IMG/VR virus record: IMGVR_UViG_3300032069_000866
Span: 1 to 34,638 of that record
Source of the DNA: a virus
Reading direction: 5' to 3' (one strand)
Length of the DNA: 34,638 bases
Below the pieces are notes generated by a model that worked only from the letters and a program-made list of their open reading frames with translations, was not told the origin of the DNA and ran no database searches. Shown here piece after piece: positions 7,228 to 14,800 of this stretch. Positions within the stretch are counted from its first letter, which is position 1, and each line of letters starts with the position of its first letter. The translations under genes were made by a program, and so were the position numbers.

Positions 7228-9316
7228 TGTCGAGCGCCTCCGCCAGGTAGTTGGCGCCGGAGATCTCCGCCCCCGTGTCCTTGAGCGTGAAGCTCTCGAC
7301 TAGGATCGATACCGTGGTGTTGTTCACCGCGTCGGCGATGATCACCGTCCATCCGCGCCGGATGCGCGGGTCGCAAACCGCCTCAAAGCTCACGCCGTCG
7401 AAGAGCCGCACGCTCTCGTCGAGCTCCCCCAGCGCCACGTCGCCCGCCAGCGTCTCCGGGTACTTGCTCCCGAGGTCGATGTACTTTGTGCGGTGGCGGC
7501 CGCCGAGCCGCGTCCAGAGGTCGGCGTGGTTGCGCTGCCACTGGTCGAGGCTGCCGTCGCCGTCCCAGTCGCGCGTGAACGTGTAGTACGTGGCGGGAGT
7601 GGCGTTGCCGTCGATCTCGTAGACGAGCCGGTAGGCGACCCGCGTGTTGATCGTGAGCTCGCTCAGTCCGATGCCCAGGCCGTGCGTGTCCACGACGGTG
7701 ATCTTGGCCGCCTGGCAGAGGACTTGGATGTACCGGCCGTAGCCGAAAACGATCTTGCTCTTCGGCACCTCGATCTGCGAGGACGGGGCATAACGGCCAT
7801 CCAGCGCCGGCGTGAGCATCTGCCAGGGGTCGGTAACGAGCTCGCGGACCATGAGCTTCAGCCCCGGCCAGAAGCCCGCGCGCAGCTCTGTCTGGTTGTT
7901 GCCCTGCGCGGCCCACTTGTTCTTGCTGCTCACCATCACCGCGTTCACGTACTCCACGTTCTGCGGCGCGAGCATGTCCACCTGCATCAGTTCATACCAG
8001 TGCACCGGGTCGTTGCCCGGCAAGTCGAAAGCCGTGAGGCAGGTGTTGCCGTCCCCGTCCCAGATGAACGGCGACTTATCCGCCCACGTCCCGCCCTCAT
8101 CGTCCAGGCCCCCCTGCCGGCTGCCCCACAGCACACCCGAGGCGAGCTCCGCGCCGACGGTGATCTCGACCTCCTTATCAGGGCCGCTCTGCGGCTGCGC
8201 CAGGATGTTGCGCGGGTACATGATGCTGCCGGTGGCCACCACGCGGCTGTACAGATCCCGCGTGCTGCGCACCAGCGCGACGCTCTTTGGGTGCACCAGC
8301 GTCGCGTCCTCGTTGCCGGCGGTCTTCTGTTCCATGAGCGCGCAGGTCCACTTCAGGGTCGCCGGCTCCCACCACAGCCGCAGATGTGGCGCCATGTCGC
8401 GCTGCACGTCGCGCAGCAGGTCGCCGCAGCGGCCCTCATAGCGCTTCGCTTGCGCCAGGTCCAGGCCCAGCCCGCCGCCGGGGAAGTCGATGTCGCCGTC
8501 CAGGGCGCCAATCCCGCCGCTGGCCTTGCTGCACTTCAGCGCCGCCTTGAGCAGCACCGTCACGTCGACGTCGGTCGCGCCCGTCGCGGCGGACTCCAGG
8601 TTGGCGTCCACATTGGAGAGGTAGTACGTGCGGCCGGTGGTGTCCTCCAGGATCGTCAGCGCCCCGGCGTTCCAGTCCACGCCCCAGTGCGTACTAGGCA
8701 CCCCCCCCTTGACGATTGGCGGGTCGGCCCCCGGCTCATCCACGCTGAGCAGGATGGCGCGCGGCGCCCAGGGCCGGCGCACCAGCTGCGTCGCCTGGTC
8801 GAATGCCGGGTCGATGCCGCCGCCGATCACCACGAAGCCGAAGATGTATGGCCCGAGCACGTCCGGATCGACCGGCGTCACCAGCCGGTAGGCGTCGTCC
8901 GCGACGATGGGCGTAGTGCTCGGTGCCAGCGCTACGGAGCAGTCGCACTCATCGAGCAGCACGTCCCAGTTGCTGGCCTGCAGGCTGAAGCCGAGGTCGG
9001 CAGGTTCGCAACTGTCGACACGCCCCTGGAACTTCACCTCGGTCTCGGCTCCGACATAGGCCGTCACGCGCGCCTCAGCGAAGAGTTGCGCGCGGTTCGT
9101 CTCGCTGCGCTCGTTGCTCAGTCCTTCCGCCCAGACGAGGCGGCAGCTGAGCGTGCTGGGTTTGTTATCCTGGTGCTCGATGCTGAGGCTGCCCGCCTCG
9201 TACTGGAACTCCAGCCAGGTATTGCTGCCGGTGAAATTGGTCTTGAGTTCCAACTTGAAAGCGGCGGTCTTCTCATACTTGAGAAGCTCGGTGTAGGCGG
9301 CGCCGGTGAATCCCAT
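7220..9316 (-). CDS. Putative tail hub/baseplate (tail-tip) protein
   Basis: A 698-residue protein immediately after the distal tail gene and before the fibre, the usual place of a hub or tail-associated protein. The N-terminus (FTGAAYTELLKYEKTAAFKL, then WLEFQYEAGSLSIEHQDNKP) and the segment FQGRVDSCEPADLGFSLQAS resemble the ring-forming domains of baseplate hub proteins, in which a short Ig- or OB-like region precedes elongated beta domains. The region near DWDGDGSLDQWQRN looks like a calcium-binding DxDxDG loop. No lysozyme or peptidase motif is seen. The long open frame on the opposite strand across this gene is a GC-skew shadow. Precise family not recognised. Confidence 0.6.
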   Translation of the reverse strand: MGFTGAAYTELLKYEKTAAFKLELKTNFTGSNTWLEFQYEAGSLSIEHQDNKPSTLSCRLVWAEGLSNERSETNRAQLFAEARVTAYVGAETEVKFQGRVDSCEPADLGFSLQASNWDVLLDECDCSVALAPSTTPIVADDAYRLVTPVDPDVLGPYIFGFVVIGGGIDPAFDQATQLVRRPWAPRAILLSVDEPGADPPIVKGGVPSTHWGVDWNAGALTILEDTTGRTYYLSNVDANLESAATGATDVDVTVLLKAALKCSKASGGIGALDGDIDFPGGGLGLDLAQAKRYEGRCGDLLRDVQRDMAPHLRLWWEPATLKWTCALMEQKTAGNEDATLVHPKSVALVRSTRDLYSRVVATGSIMYPRNILAQPQSGPDKEVEITVGAELASGVLWGSRQGGLDDEGGTWADKSPFIWDGDGNTCLTAFDLPGNDPVHWYELMQVDMLAPQNVEYVNAVMVSSKNKWAAQGNNQTELRAGFWPGLKLMVRELVTDPWQMLTPALDGRYAPSSQIEVPKSKIVFGYGRYIQVLCQAAKITVVDTHGLGIGLSELTINTRVAYRLVYEIDGNATPATYYTFTRDWDGDGSLDQWQRNHADLWTRLGGRHRTKYIDLGSKYPETLAGDVALGELDESVRLFDGVSFEAVCDPRIRRGWTVIIADAVNNTTVSILVESFTLKDTGAEISGANYLAEALDNG

Positions 9317-9868
9317 CTAGCGCCCTCCGTCCCATACAGCACTGCTCGCCACGCTGTCCCAGTTTGTGAAGTGCCCCTGGTCCGTGACGTTCATCTCCAG
9401 GGTGACGTAGGGCGGCAGCGAGTTGCCCACCGAGTTGAGCATGCCCAGCAGCTCCGGGGGCGCGGTGAAGGCGCGCCCCTTATAGCAGCGGTAGAGGTTC
9501 GCATTGGCGATGACCGTCTCCCCCGGCTGCGCGTGCGGCTTGACGATGCTCTTCGTGTAGATGTAGAGCTCCTGGCGGATCTCGTTGACGTAGTACTCTA
9601 GCCAGGCGCTAAGCCAGCGGCGTGTATCCGCCGCCTGGTTATTCAGCAGCGTGCCGTAGCGCGCCGGGAAGGTGATCGCCAGGCCGATCACGTACTGGCG
9701 GTAGACGGCGCTCGGCGGCTCGATCAGATGCGGGCGCCCCAGGCGGTCCGATACCTGCACGCCCGGCTCGCTGTACTTCGGCAAGACCGTCGCCATCTTC
9801 AGCGTCAGATAGTCGAGGTGATCGACGGTGGCGTTGCCCCAGATCCTCACCGCGCTGATCGCGCTCAT
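9317..9868 (-). CDS. Putative minor tail protein, 183 residues
   Basis: Start taken at ATG 9868 (MSAISAVRIWGNATVDHLDY); the open frame upstream to 9934 is translated heptanucleotide repeat (CHLSPVTCHL) and is probably not used. A weak GAGG precedes this ATG. The protein has mixed helix and strand with RRWLSAWLEYYVNEIRQELY in the middle and a beta-rich C-terminus (PPYVTLEMNVTDQ). It sits between the tape-measure region and the hub, the position of distal or minor tail proteins in long-tailed phages. I do not recognise a family, so role is inferred from gene order. Confidence 0.6.
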   Translation of the reverse strand: MSAISAVRIWGNATVDHLDYLTLKMATVLPKYSEPGVQVSDRLGRPHLIEPPSAVYRQYVIGLAITFPARYGTLLNNQAADTRRWLSAWLEYYVNEIRQELYIYTKSIVKPHAQPGETVIANANLYRCYKGRAFTAPPELLGMLNSVGNSLPPYVTLEMNVTDQGHFTNWDSVASSAVWDGGR

Positions 9869-9884
9869 GGCGAAACCTCGGAAT

Positions 9885-10030
9885 AGGTGACAGGTGACAG
9901 GTGACAGGTGACAGCAAAGCAGAAGCCCATCCACCTGTTCCCTGTTCCCTGTAACCTGTAATCTCTCTTCCTGTAACCTGTAACCTGTAACCTGTAACCT
10001 CTCTTCCTGTAACCTGTAACCTGTAACCTG
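9885..10030. repeat. Heptanucleotide arrays, two orientations (AGGTGAC and CCTGTAA)
   Basis: Four copies of AGGTGAC-type units at 9885-9914 are followed by CCTGTTC units (9932 onward) and two runs of CCTGTAA (9969-9997 and 10005-10030). The second set is close to the reverse complement of the first, so the DNA could fold into a long imperfect hairpin. The array fills the gap between the minor-tail gene at 9868 and the gene ending at 10035. No coding function is likely. Confidence 0.9.
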
Positions 10031-10034
10031 CTTC

Positions 10035-10649
10035 TCATCGGATTCCTGCTCCTTGATTGGCCAGGCGCAGGCGGCCCGTGACCATCGCCGTGACCACCTT
10101 TTCCGCGCCCGGCGTGAAGTTGATCTGCACCGCCACCCCCGGCGCGAAGCTGGCGCCGCCGGCCTGCGCGCGCAGCCCGAAGAGCCGGGAGGTGGGGCTC
10201 GCGGCGATGAGGTAGTTGAGGCTGTCGGGGATCACGCGCACGGCGTTGACGACTTCGACCTTCTGCACCTCGGCCCGCTTGCCGCCGAACTTCTTCACCA
10301 GCCCGTCGATGATGCCGCCCAGGAACCCGCTCACGAGACCGCCGAAGGGCCCCAGGCCCGGCATGACGGAGGAGATGATGCCCTTGAGCGCGTCTCCTAC
10401 CGCCCGCGCCAATGCCTCCTTGGCGCTCTGCCAGTCGCCGGTGATCAGCGCTTCTCCCGCCAGCCGCGCCGCCTCCTGGAGTCCGGACACGAAGCTCCCC
10501 AGCGCATCCTGCCCCGCCTGCTGGCCTGCCTCCTGCGCCTTCTGCTGCTCTTCTGCTCCGCCGGCGGTGGGGATGCCGAGCCCCTTGTACTTCTCACCGA
10601 AACCCCCTCCCAGGTACTCGCCGCCCGCTCGCAGCACGAAGGAGCGCAT
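10035..10649 (-). CDS. Probable C-terminal part of the tape measure, or separate tail protein
   Basis: A 204-residue open stretch from ATG 10649. It has an Ala/Gln/Glu-rich helix (AEEQQKAQEAGQQAG), a glycine-rich hydrophobic region (VMPGLGPFGGLVSGFLGGII) and a small beta domain (GVAVQINFTPGAEKVVTAMV) as often seen at the ends of tape measure proteins. It is in the same frame as the 1050-residue tape measure upstream, from which it is separated by a single TGA at 10752-10754 and 34 open codons. No convincing ribosome binding site precedes the ATG. It may therefore be the tail of a longer tape measure interrupted by a stop, or a separately translated protein. I cannot decide between these from sequence alone. 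Confidence 0.6.
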   Translation of the reverse strand: MRSFVLRAGGEYLGGGFGEKYKGLGIPTAGGAEEQQKAQEAGQQAGQDALGSFVSGLQEAARLAGEALITGDWQSAKEALARAVGDALKGIISSVMPGLGPFGGLVSGFLGGIIDGLVKKFGGKRAEVQKVEVVNAVRVIPDSLNYLIAASPTSRLFGLRAQAGGASFAPGVAVQINFTPGAEKVVTAMVTGRLRLANQGAGIR

Positions 10650-10751
10650 GCCGCTTAGATTGAACTCCGGGCCGCCAACCGTTTTCGTGCCGTAACCCTT
10701 TTCCCATCCTGCTCCCGGGCTCTCAGTAGACCACTGAGTCTGCGGCTCCCC

Positions 10752-13700
10752 TCAGGTGGGGCCTTCGCACGGCTTCATCCAGAAGTACTGCGTCGTTCCG
10801 CCGCCCGTCAGGGCCGGCGCGGCTCCCAAGGCGGCATATCCTGGCGCGCCTATGCTCCCAACGGCCACGGGTTCCGTGCCCACCGCTCCCGGCGGAATGA
10901 TTGCCGGAGCCGTTCCCTGGATTGCCGCTGCTGCTGCTGCCGCCGCAGCCGCAATCTGCGCAGCGCTGATTTGGCCCGCGGCGTTCATCAACGCGCTCGC
11001 CGCGGCCTGCAGGCAGCCAGCGGCGCCCCTCAGATCAGTGGCGGCCACGACGAGTTGTTCCGCGGCGACGAGCTGCACCTCAACGGCGGTTATCGCCTGT
11101 TCGCCTTGCGCCGCCCAATACTCATAAGCGGGGCCGAGTGCTGCCTCCATCTCCTTGGCGTAGGGCGCCATGCCTTCCTGGGCTTTGAGGCCGGTGACCA
11201 TATCCACGAGGCCCTTCATGGCCTCCAGCCCTTGCGCTACCAGCTGGGCTTCTTGAACGACCGCGCCCGGCTCCCGCGCCGCGAGCGCCTTGGCGTTCTG
11301 CTCTCTATACCGTTCCAGGTCTTCGCGCGCCCGGTCCTGCCGCCGCATCTCCGCGTCGTACTCGATCCCCACCGCTTCCAGCGTCGCGCCTTTCATTCTG
11401 GCGTGACTGGCCCGCAGGCTGGAATATGCATCTTCCAGGCCGCGCAGCGCCCCCCGCAGGCTGTCGACCTGCGCTGCCAGAGCGTTGAAGCGCTCCTCGG
11501 CGGTCTTCATCGCCGCCTTCAGCCCCTCGATGTGCTCGGTGCTGACGAGTTCCTTGGATGCCGCTTCCATTTTCGCGAAGATTTCGGGGTATTTCTGCTG
11601 CAACGCGGTGAAGTCCTGCGCGCTCAGGCTGGTCTTCAGCTTCTCGTACAGGCCCGCGAGCGTCTGGCGGTATTGAGTCTCCGCCTCAGTTAGCCGCGCC
11701 TGGCTGAGCGTCCCCTGCTGCACCATCTCGCGGTAGACGGCGAGCTTGCGGGTCATTTGGTCTATTTCGTCCTTGGCCGCGGCGAAGGCCTGCATTGTGG
11801 GATCGGCGGCGAGGCCGGCGGCGGTGAGCGCCATGCCGGCGGCGAGCTTGCCGATGGGCGGGCGGTAGCCGAAGCCCCAGTATCCGATGCCGCGCTCGCC
11901 CGCGCCGAACTGGTCCTGGTAGCCGATGCGCCCGCCGGCTGCCGCGCCCGTGGCGATGGCGACGTGTTCCGGGCCCCCGAGTGGGCCAAGCTTCCTGGCG
12001 AACAGCACATCGGCGGGACCGGCTTCGCCCGGCTTGATCTTCTGCCAGCCCGCCTTCTTCATCCAGTTGACGAGCTGGCCCGTGTTCTGGAAGTCAGTGG
12101 GAACGTCAAAGCCCCAGGAACGGAGATAGGCGCTGGTCGTAGCCGCGCAGAGGTTGTCCACGCCTCCGACGACACCCTTCGCGATCTCGACCGCCGCGCC
12201 GGTCATACCGGGTGCTTGGATGTACTTAACCGCCGCCTCGCGATAGGCTGCCTCCTGCTCGGCGGCATAGACGGGCGCCGTTGCCGCCACTTGGGCGTCA
12301 TGCTCTGCGATAGACTCATAGGCACCGGCGGGCTGCGGCTCCGGCAAGACGAGGTTTCTTCGCTCCTGCAGCATCGCGTCGTAGGCATTCCTGACGCGCT
12401 TGGCGGCGGCGGGATCGATGCTCTCCAATTCGCCGATCGCTTCCGGGACGCCCGCCATCTGCCGGCGAAGAATGCGGTTCATTAAGTCGGCTTCGGCTTC
12501 TCCGCCCCGGGGGCCTGCTCTCTGGGGCCATCCGAACGAAACGCCAGGTTCACCCCTACGAAGATCTCTGATGGTCGCGACGAGCACGGCCAGTTCCGCC
12601 GTCACGGCGGCGATCGGAGCGAGGCTGGCTCCTATCCCTGCCAAGCTTCTGCCCAGCGCGCCGACGCCCGCGGCGGCGCCGGTGAAGTTCAGGCGCACCA
12701 GATTCCCGAAGATCTGCACCATGGCGGCGCCCGGTCCGACCACCCCATTCATCACCAGCCCCATCCTGAAGAGGGCGGGGATCACCCTCGTGTCGATGAT
12801 CACGGCAGCAGCCTTGCAGTAGAAGGCGACCTTGATCAGCCAATCCACGAGTCTGACTAAGCCGCTGGCCCCCACCAGAACCGCAAGGATAAGACCCAAC
12901 GCTTTCAGTCCGAAGGCGAGCTTGTTCACGCTCTCGGCCAGCGCCTCCGGGTGTTCCTTGAGACGGGCGGCCAGCTGCGCCAGCTTTCCCGTGCCCGCGG
13001 TGACCAACGGCTCCAGCAGATCGCCCAGCGCTTTCGCACCCGCCTTCAGGCCGGCCATGAACTCCGGATCGGCGGTGAGACTGGCGAGCGCCTCCCTAAC
13101 GCTCTTCAGTATCCTCTTCCACTGATCGTTCACCTCCTGTCCGATAAGCGCGAGTCCAGGAGTCAGCGTATTCTTGAGTTCCTGGAGCATGCCGGCGGCT
13201 TTAGCGCGGTTCAGCTCCGTGGCTCCCGCGAAGGTGTCCCGGAAGATCCTCAGGATGGCCTCGCCCATCTGCTTGCTGGCGGCCTCGGTCGTGATCCCCG
13301 CTTCCTTGATGACCTGGCCCGTCTCGTCGAACTGGACGCCGTACTCCTTCAGCTCTTGCTTGCTGATGCCGAACCTGAGGAGCATCGGCGCGCGCAGGGC
13401 GCCGGCCTTGGCGCGCTCGTAGAACTCGGCGACCTCCTGCATTAGCATCGGCTCCTCGGCTGTGCTGAGGGCCGAGACGACGTCGCTGAAGATCTTCCAT
13501 TTGTCCGTCAGCCCGCTTACGGCCTCGCCTTGGAGCAGCAGGTACTTCGTGGCGTTGCCGATGTCCTCGATCTTCAGTGGGGAGGTGGCAGCGAACTTCA
13601 GCAGCTCGGCGGTGAGCTTGTCGGCTTCGGCCTTGCTCTTGAGCAAGGTCTCGAAGCCGCGGGTGAGACTGTCGACGGTGCTCAGGGCCTTTAGGCCTTC

Positions 13701-13904
13701 CCGCGCCACCAGAATGAAGCCGCCGGCAAGAGCGCCAAAACCGATTCCGGCGATGCGCTGCAGGCCGCGCAGACCCTGGTCGAACTTCTGCAAGCCGTCA
13801 TGGACTTGCTTAAATCCAGCTTCCAGCTTCTTGAGCTCGCCGACGGCGCCGGAGGTGCTCCCCGTGATGGTGAGCTTGGCCGTGAGGTTGCCGGCTGGGC
13901 TCAT
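10752..13904 (-). CDS. Tape measure protein with embedded NlpC/CHAP-like hydrolase domain
   Basis: A 1050-residue protein that would set tail length and be ejected ahead of the DNA. The N-terminus (AKLTITGSTSGAVGELKKLE, then GLQRIAGIGFGALAGGFILV) and long Ala-rich helices are typical. Hydrophobic helices follow at residues about 325-360 and 410-450. Residues about 580-690 form a papain-fold cell-wall hydrolase, with Cys in NLCAATTSAYL and His in PEHVAIATG, for local peptidoglycan opening. Residues about 720-900 are coiled coil. The C-terminus is poly-Ala, then a Pro/Gly-rich end. The ATG overlaps by four bases the stop of the upstream frame-shifted chaperone. It ends at a TGA after which the frame stays open into the next gene. 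Confidence 0.85.
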   Translation of the reverse strand: MSPAGNLTAKLTITGSTSGAVGELKKLEAGFKQVHDGLQKFDQGLRGLQRIAGIGFGALAGGFILVAREGLKALSTVDSLTRGFETLLKSKAEADKLTAELLKFAATSPLKIEDIGNATKYLLLQGEAVSGLTDKWKIFSDVVSALSTAEEPMLMQEVAEFYERAKAGALRAPMLLRFGISKQELKEYGVQFDETGQVIKEAGITTEAASKQMGEAILRIFRDTFAGATELNRAKAAGMLQELKNTLTPGLALIGQEVNDQWKRILKSVREALASLTADPEFMAGLKAGAKALGDLLEPLVTAGTGKLAQLAARLKEHPEALAESVNKLAFGLKALGLILAVLVGASGLVRLVDWLIKVAFYCKAAAVIIDTRVIPALFRMGLVMNGVVGPGAAMVQIFGNLVRLNFTGAAAGVGALGRSLAGIGASLAPIAAVTAELAVLVATIRDLRRGEPGVSFGWPQRAGPRGGEAEADLMNRILRRQMAGVPEAIGELESIDPAAAKRVRNAYDAMLQERRNLVLPEPQPAGAYESIAEHDAQVAATAPVYAAEQEAAYREAAVKYIQAPGMTGAAVEIAKGVVGGVDNLCAATTSAYLRSWGFDVPTDFQNTGQLVNWMKKAGWQKIKPGEAGPADVLFARKLGPLGGPEHVAIATGAAAGGRIGYQDQFGAGERGIGYWGFGYRPPIGKLAAGMALTAAGLAADPTMQAFAAAKDEIDQMTRKLAVYREMVQQGTLSQARLTEAETQYRQTLAGLYEKLKTSLSAQDFTALQQKYPEIFAKMEAASKELVSTEHIEGLKAAMKTAEERFNALAAQVDSLRGALRGLEDAYSSLRASHARMKGATLEAVGIEYDAEMRRQDRAREDLERYREQNAKALAAREPGAVVQEAQLVAQGLEAMKGLVDMVTGLKAQEGMAPYAKEMEAALGPAYEYWAAQGEQAITAVEVQLVAAEQLVVAATDLRGAAGCLQAAASALMNAAGQISAAQIAAAAAAAAAAIQGTAPAIIPPGAVGTEPVAVGSIGAPGYAALGAAPALTGGGTTQYFWMKPCEGPT

Positions 13905-14739
13905 TGCTCGCCCTCCCCCGCTTCACTGTAACCTGTCCCCTGTAACCCGTCGCCCTCTTGACTCAGGAATCTTTCGCCGCGTGGATGGTCCAGCGGGTAA
14001 TGCCAGCAGTCGAGCTCGGTGCGCAGCTCCGCCTCCACATCGGCGAGCCCGCTGCACCACTCGCACTCGCTCTTGCCGTTATCGTCCTGACCCGGGAGGG
14101 GCGGATTGGCATAGAACGAGTCGAGCTGCTCCTGCAGGGCTGTCACCGTCCGGCTGTGTTCGATCACGGCCATGCAGATCAGCATCTCCTCATGGCAGAG
14201 GGCCCTGGCCTGCTCGACGCCTCCCAGGGCGCCTGCCAACTCGACGAGCACTTCATGCAGGGCGGGCGGGTGCGAGGGAAGCTCGACTACTGGACGTCCG
14301 GCTTCGAGGGCTCGCTCCCGTCCGCGTTCGGCTTGCTCTGAAAGCCTGCCAGCGCGCCTTTCAGCGCGCCGGCGAAAAAACCGATGACCGCCTTCAGGTC
14401 CTGGATGTTGACTTGGAGGGCCAGAGCGGCGAGCTGCGCACCCTGGTCCCAGTCCAAGTCCAGTTTCTCAAGTTCGGCATAGCTGAGCCTCGTGCTGACG
14501 CAGGAGAGCCGGATCAGGAAGCTCGCCGAGCTCCTGAGCAGCGGGGCCGCACTGACCTCCGGGCTTTCCTCGCGGAACGCCTGGATGATTGCGTTCACGC
14601 TGACATCGAGCGTCTCCATGAGCTCGGGGAGCTTCATCCACGGCACCTTGCGGACGGTGAGGCCGAAGACCTGGGGCGGCTCGTAGGCCGCGATGGCGCT
14701 GCTCGCCTCGCCGATGCTGTTGATCTCGGTCTCGCTCAT
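13901..14739 (-). CDS. Tail assembly chaperone, -1 frameshift product (lambda GT-like)
   Basis: Predicted fusion of 279 residues: 122 from the upstream chaperone frame, then 157 read in the -1 frame after slipping at U UUU UUC (14380-14374). The -1 frame has no stop from 14374 to the TGA at 13903-13901. The extension is highly Arg/Glu-rich at first, then contains a Cys cluster (CEWCSGL, LDCWHYP) that could bind metal. In lambda and many siphoviruses such a longer chaperone is made in small amounts and, with the short form, loads the tape measure before tail tube assembly. The fusion ends four bases into the tape measure gene, the exact arrangement expected. An independent start at GTG 14251 is possible but lacks support. 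Confidence 0.8.
13924..13950. repeat. Short heptanucleotide array (CTGTAAC type)
   Basis: Imperfect units of CTGTAAC and CTGTCCC at the very end of the frame-shifted chaperone gene, just before the tape measure start. The last residues of the chaperone (GLQGTGYSEAG) are encoded by it, so those residues are probably not conserved. It is the same unit type as the array at 9969-10030. Confidence 0.7.
14287..14739 (-). CDS. Tail assembly chaperone, short form (lambda G-like)
   Basis: A 150-residue protein, starting at ATG 14739 with AGGAGCAGGAG upstream. It is helical and acidic, with a hydrophobic core (KLPELMETLDVSVNAIIQAF) and a Gly/Ala/Lys C-terminus (FFAGALKGALAGFQSK). Length, place between tail tube and tape measure, and the slippery site within its last 30 codons all fit the G-type tail chaperone, which binds the tape measure protein and helps recruit tube subunits. 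Sequence similarity to lambda G is not claimed. An open stretch upstream to 14790 is heptanucleotide repeat (CQLSAEPGAG) and unlikely to be translated. Confidence 0.8.
   Translation of the reverse strand: MSETEINSIGEASSAIAAYEPPQVFGLTVRKVPWMKLPELMETLDVSVNAIIQAFREESPEVSAAPLLRSSASFLIRLSCVSTRLSYAELEKLDLDWDQGAQLAALALQVNIQDLKAVIGFFAGALKGALAGFQSKPNADGSEPSKPDVQ
14348..14380 (-). promoter_or_regulatory. Programmed -1 ribosomal frameshift signal
   Basis: On the minus strand the zero-frame codons GGT TTT TTC contain the canonical heptamer T TTT TTC (14380-14374). Immediately after it, GCCGGCGCGCT and GGCGCGCTGGC can pair as an 11-bp stem with two G-U wobbles around a GAAA tetraloop (14373-14348). The stem starts with no spacer, so only its inner part may act when the ribosome is on the heptamer. 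Both elements plus the open -1 frame make a strong case for programmed frameshifting. Confidence 0.85.
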
Positions 14740-14762
14740 TGCTACTCCTGCTCCTGGTTCTG

Positions 14763-14793
14763 CTGACAACTGACAACTGGCAACTGGCAACTG
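14763..14793. repeat. Heptanucleotide array (CAACTGG/CAACTGA)
   Basis: Four and a half consecutive 7-bp units (CAACTGA, CAACTGG, CAACTGG, CAACTG) in the short gap between the tail tube gene and the G-like chaperone. It lies upstream of the chaperone ribosome binding site, so it does not seem to set translation start. Confidence 0.9.
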
Positions 14794-14800
14794 CCTCGCC

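Noticed and set aside
7493-9601. 702-residue plus-strand open frame
   Set aside because: It is antisense to the hub gene, rich in Arg/His/Val low-complexity sequence typical of GC-rich shadow frames, and the minus-strand protein has normal composition and operon overlaps.
9885-10030. Intrinsic terminator
   Set aside because: Inverted blocks exist but no U-run follows a compact stem on either strand; an RNA-structure role is kept only as a possibility.
10752-10754. General reassignment of TGA to an amino acid
   Set aside because: Many other genes in the window end properly in TGA within ATGA overlaps, so the standard code holds.
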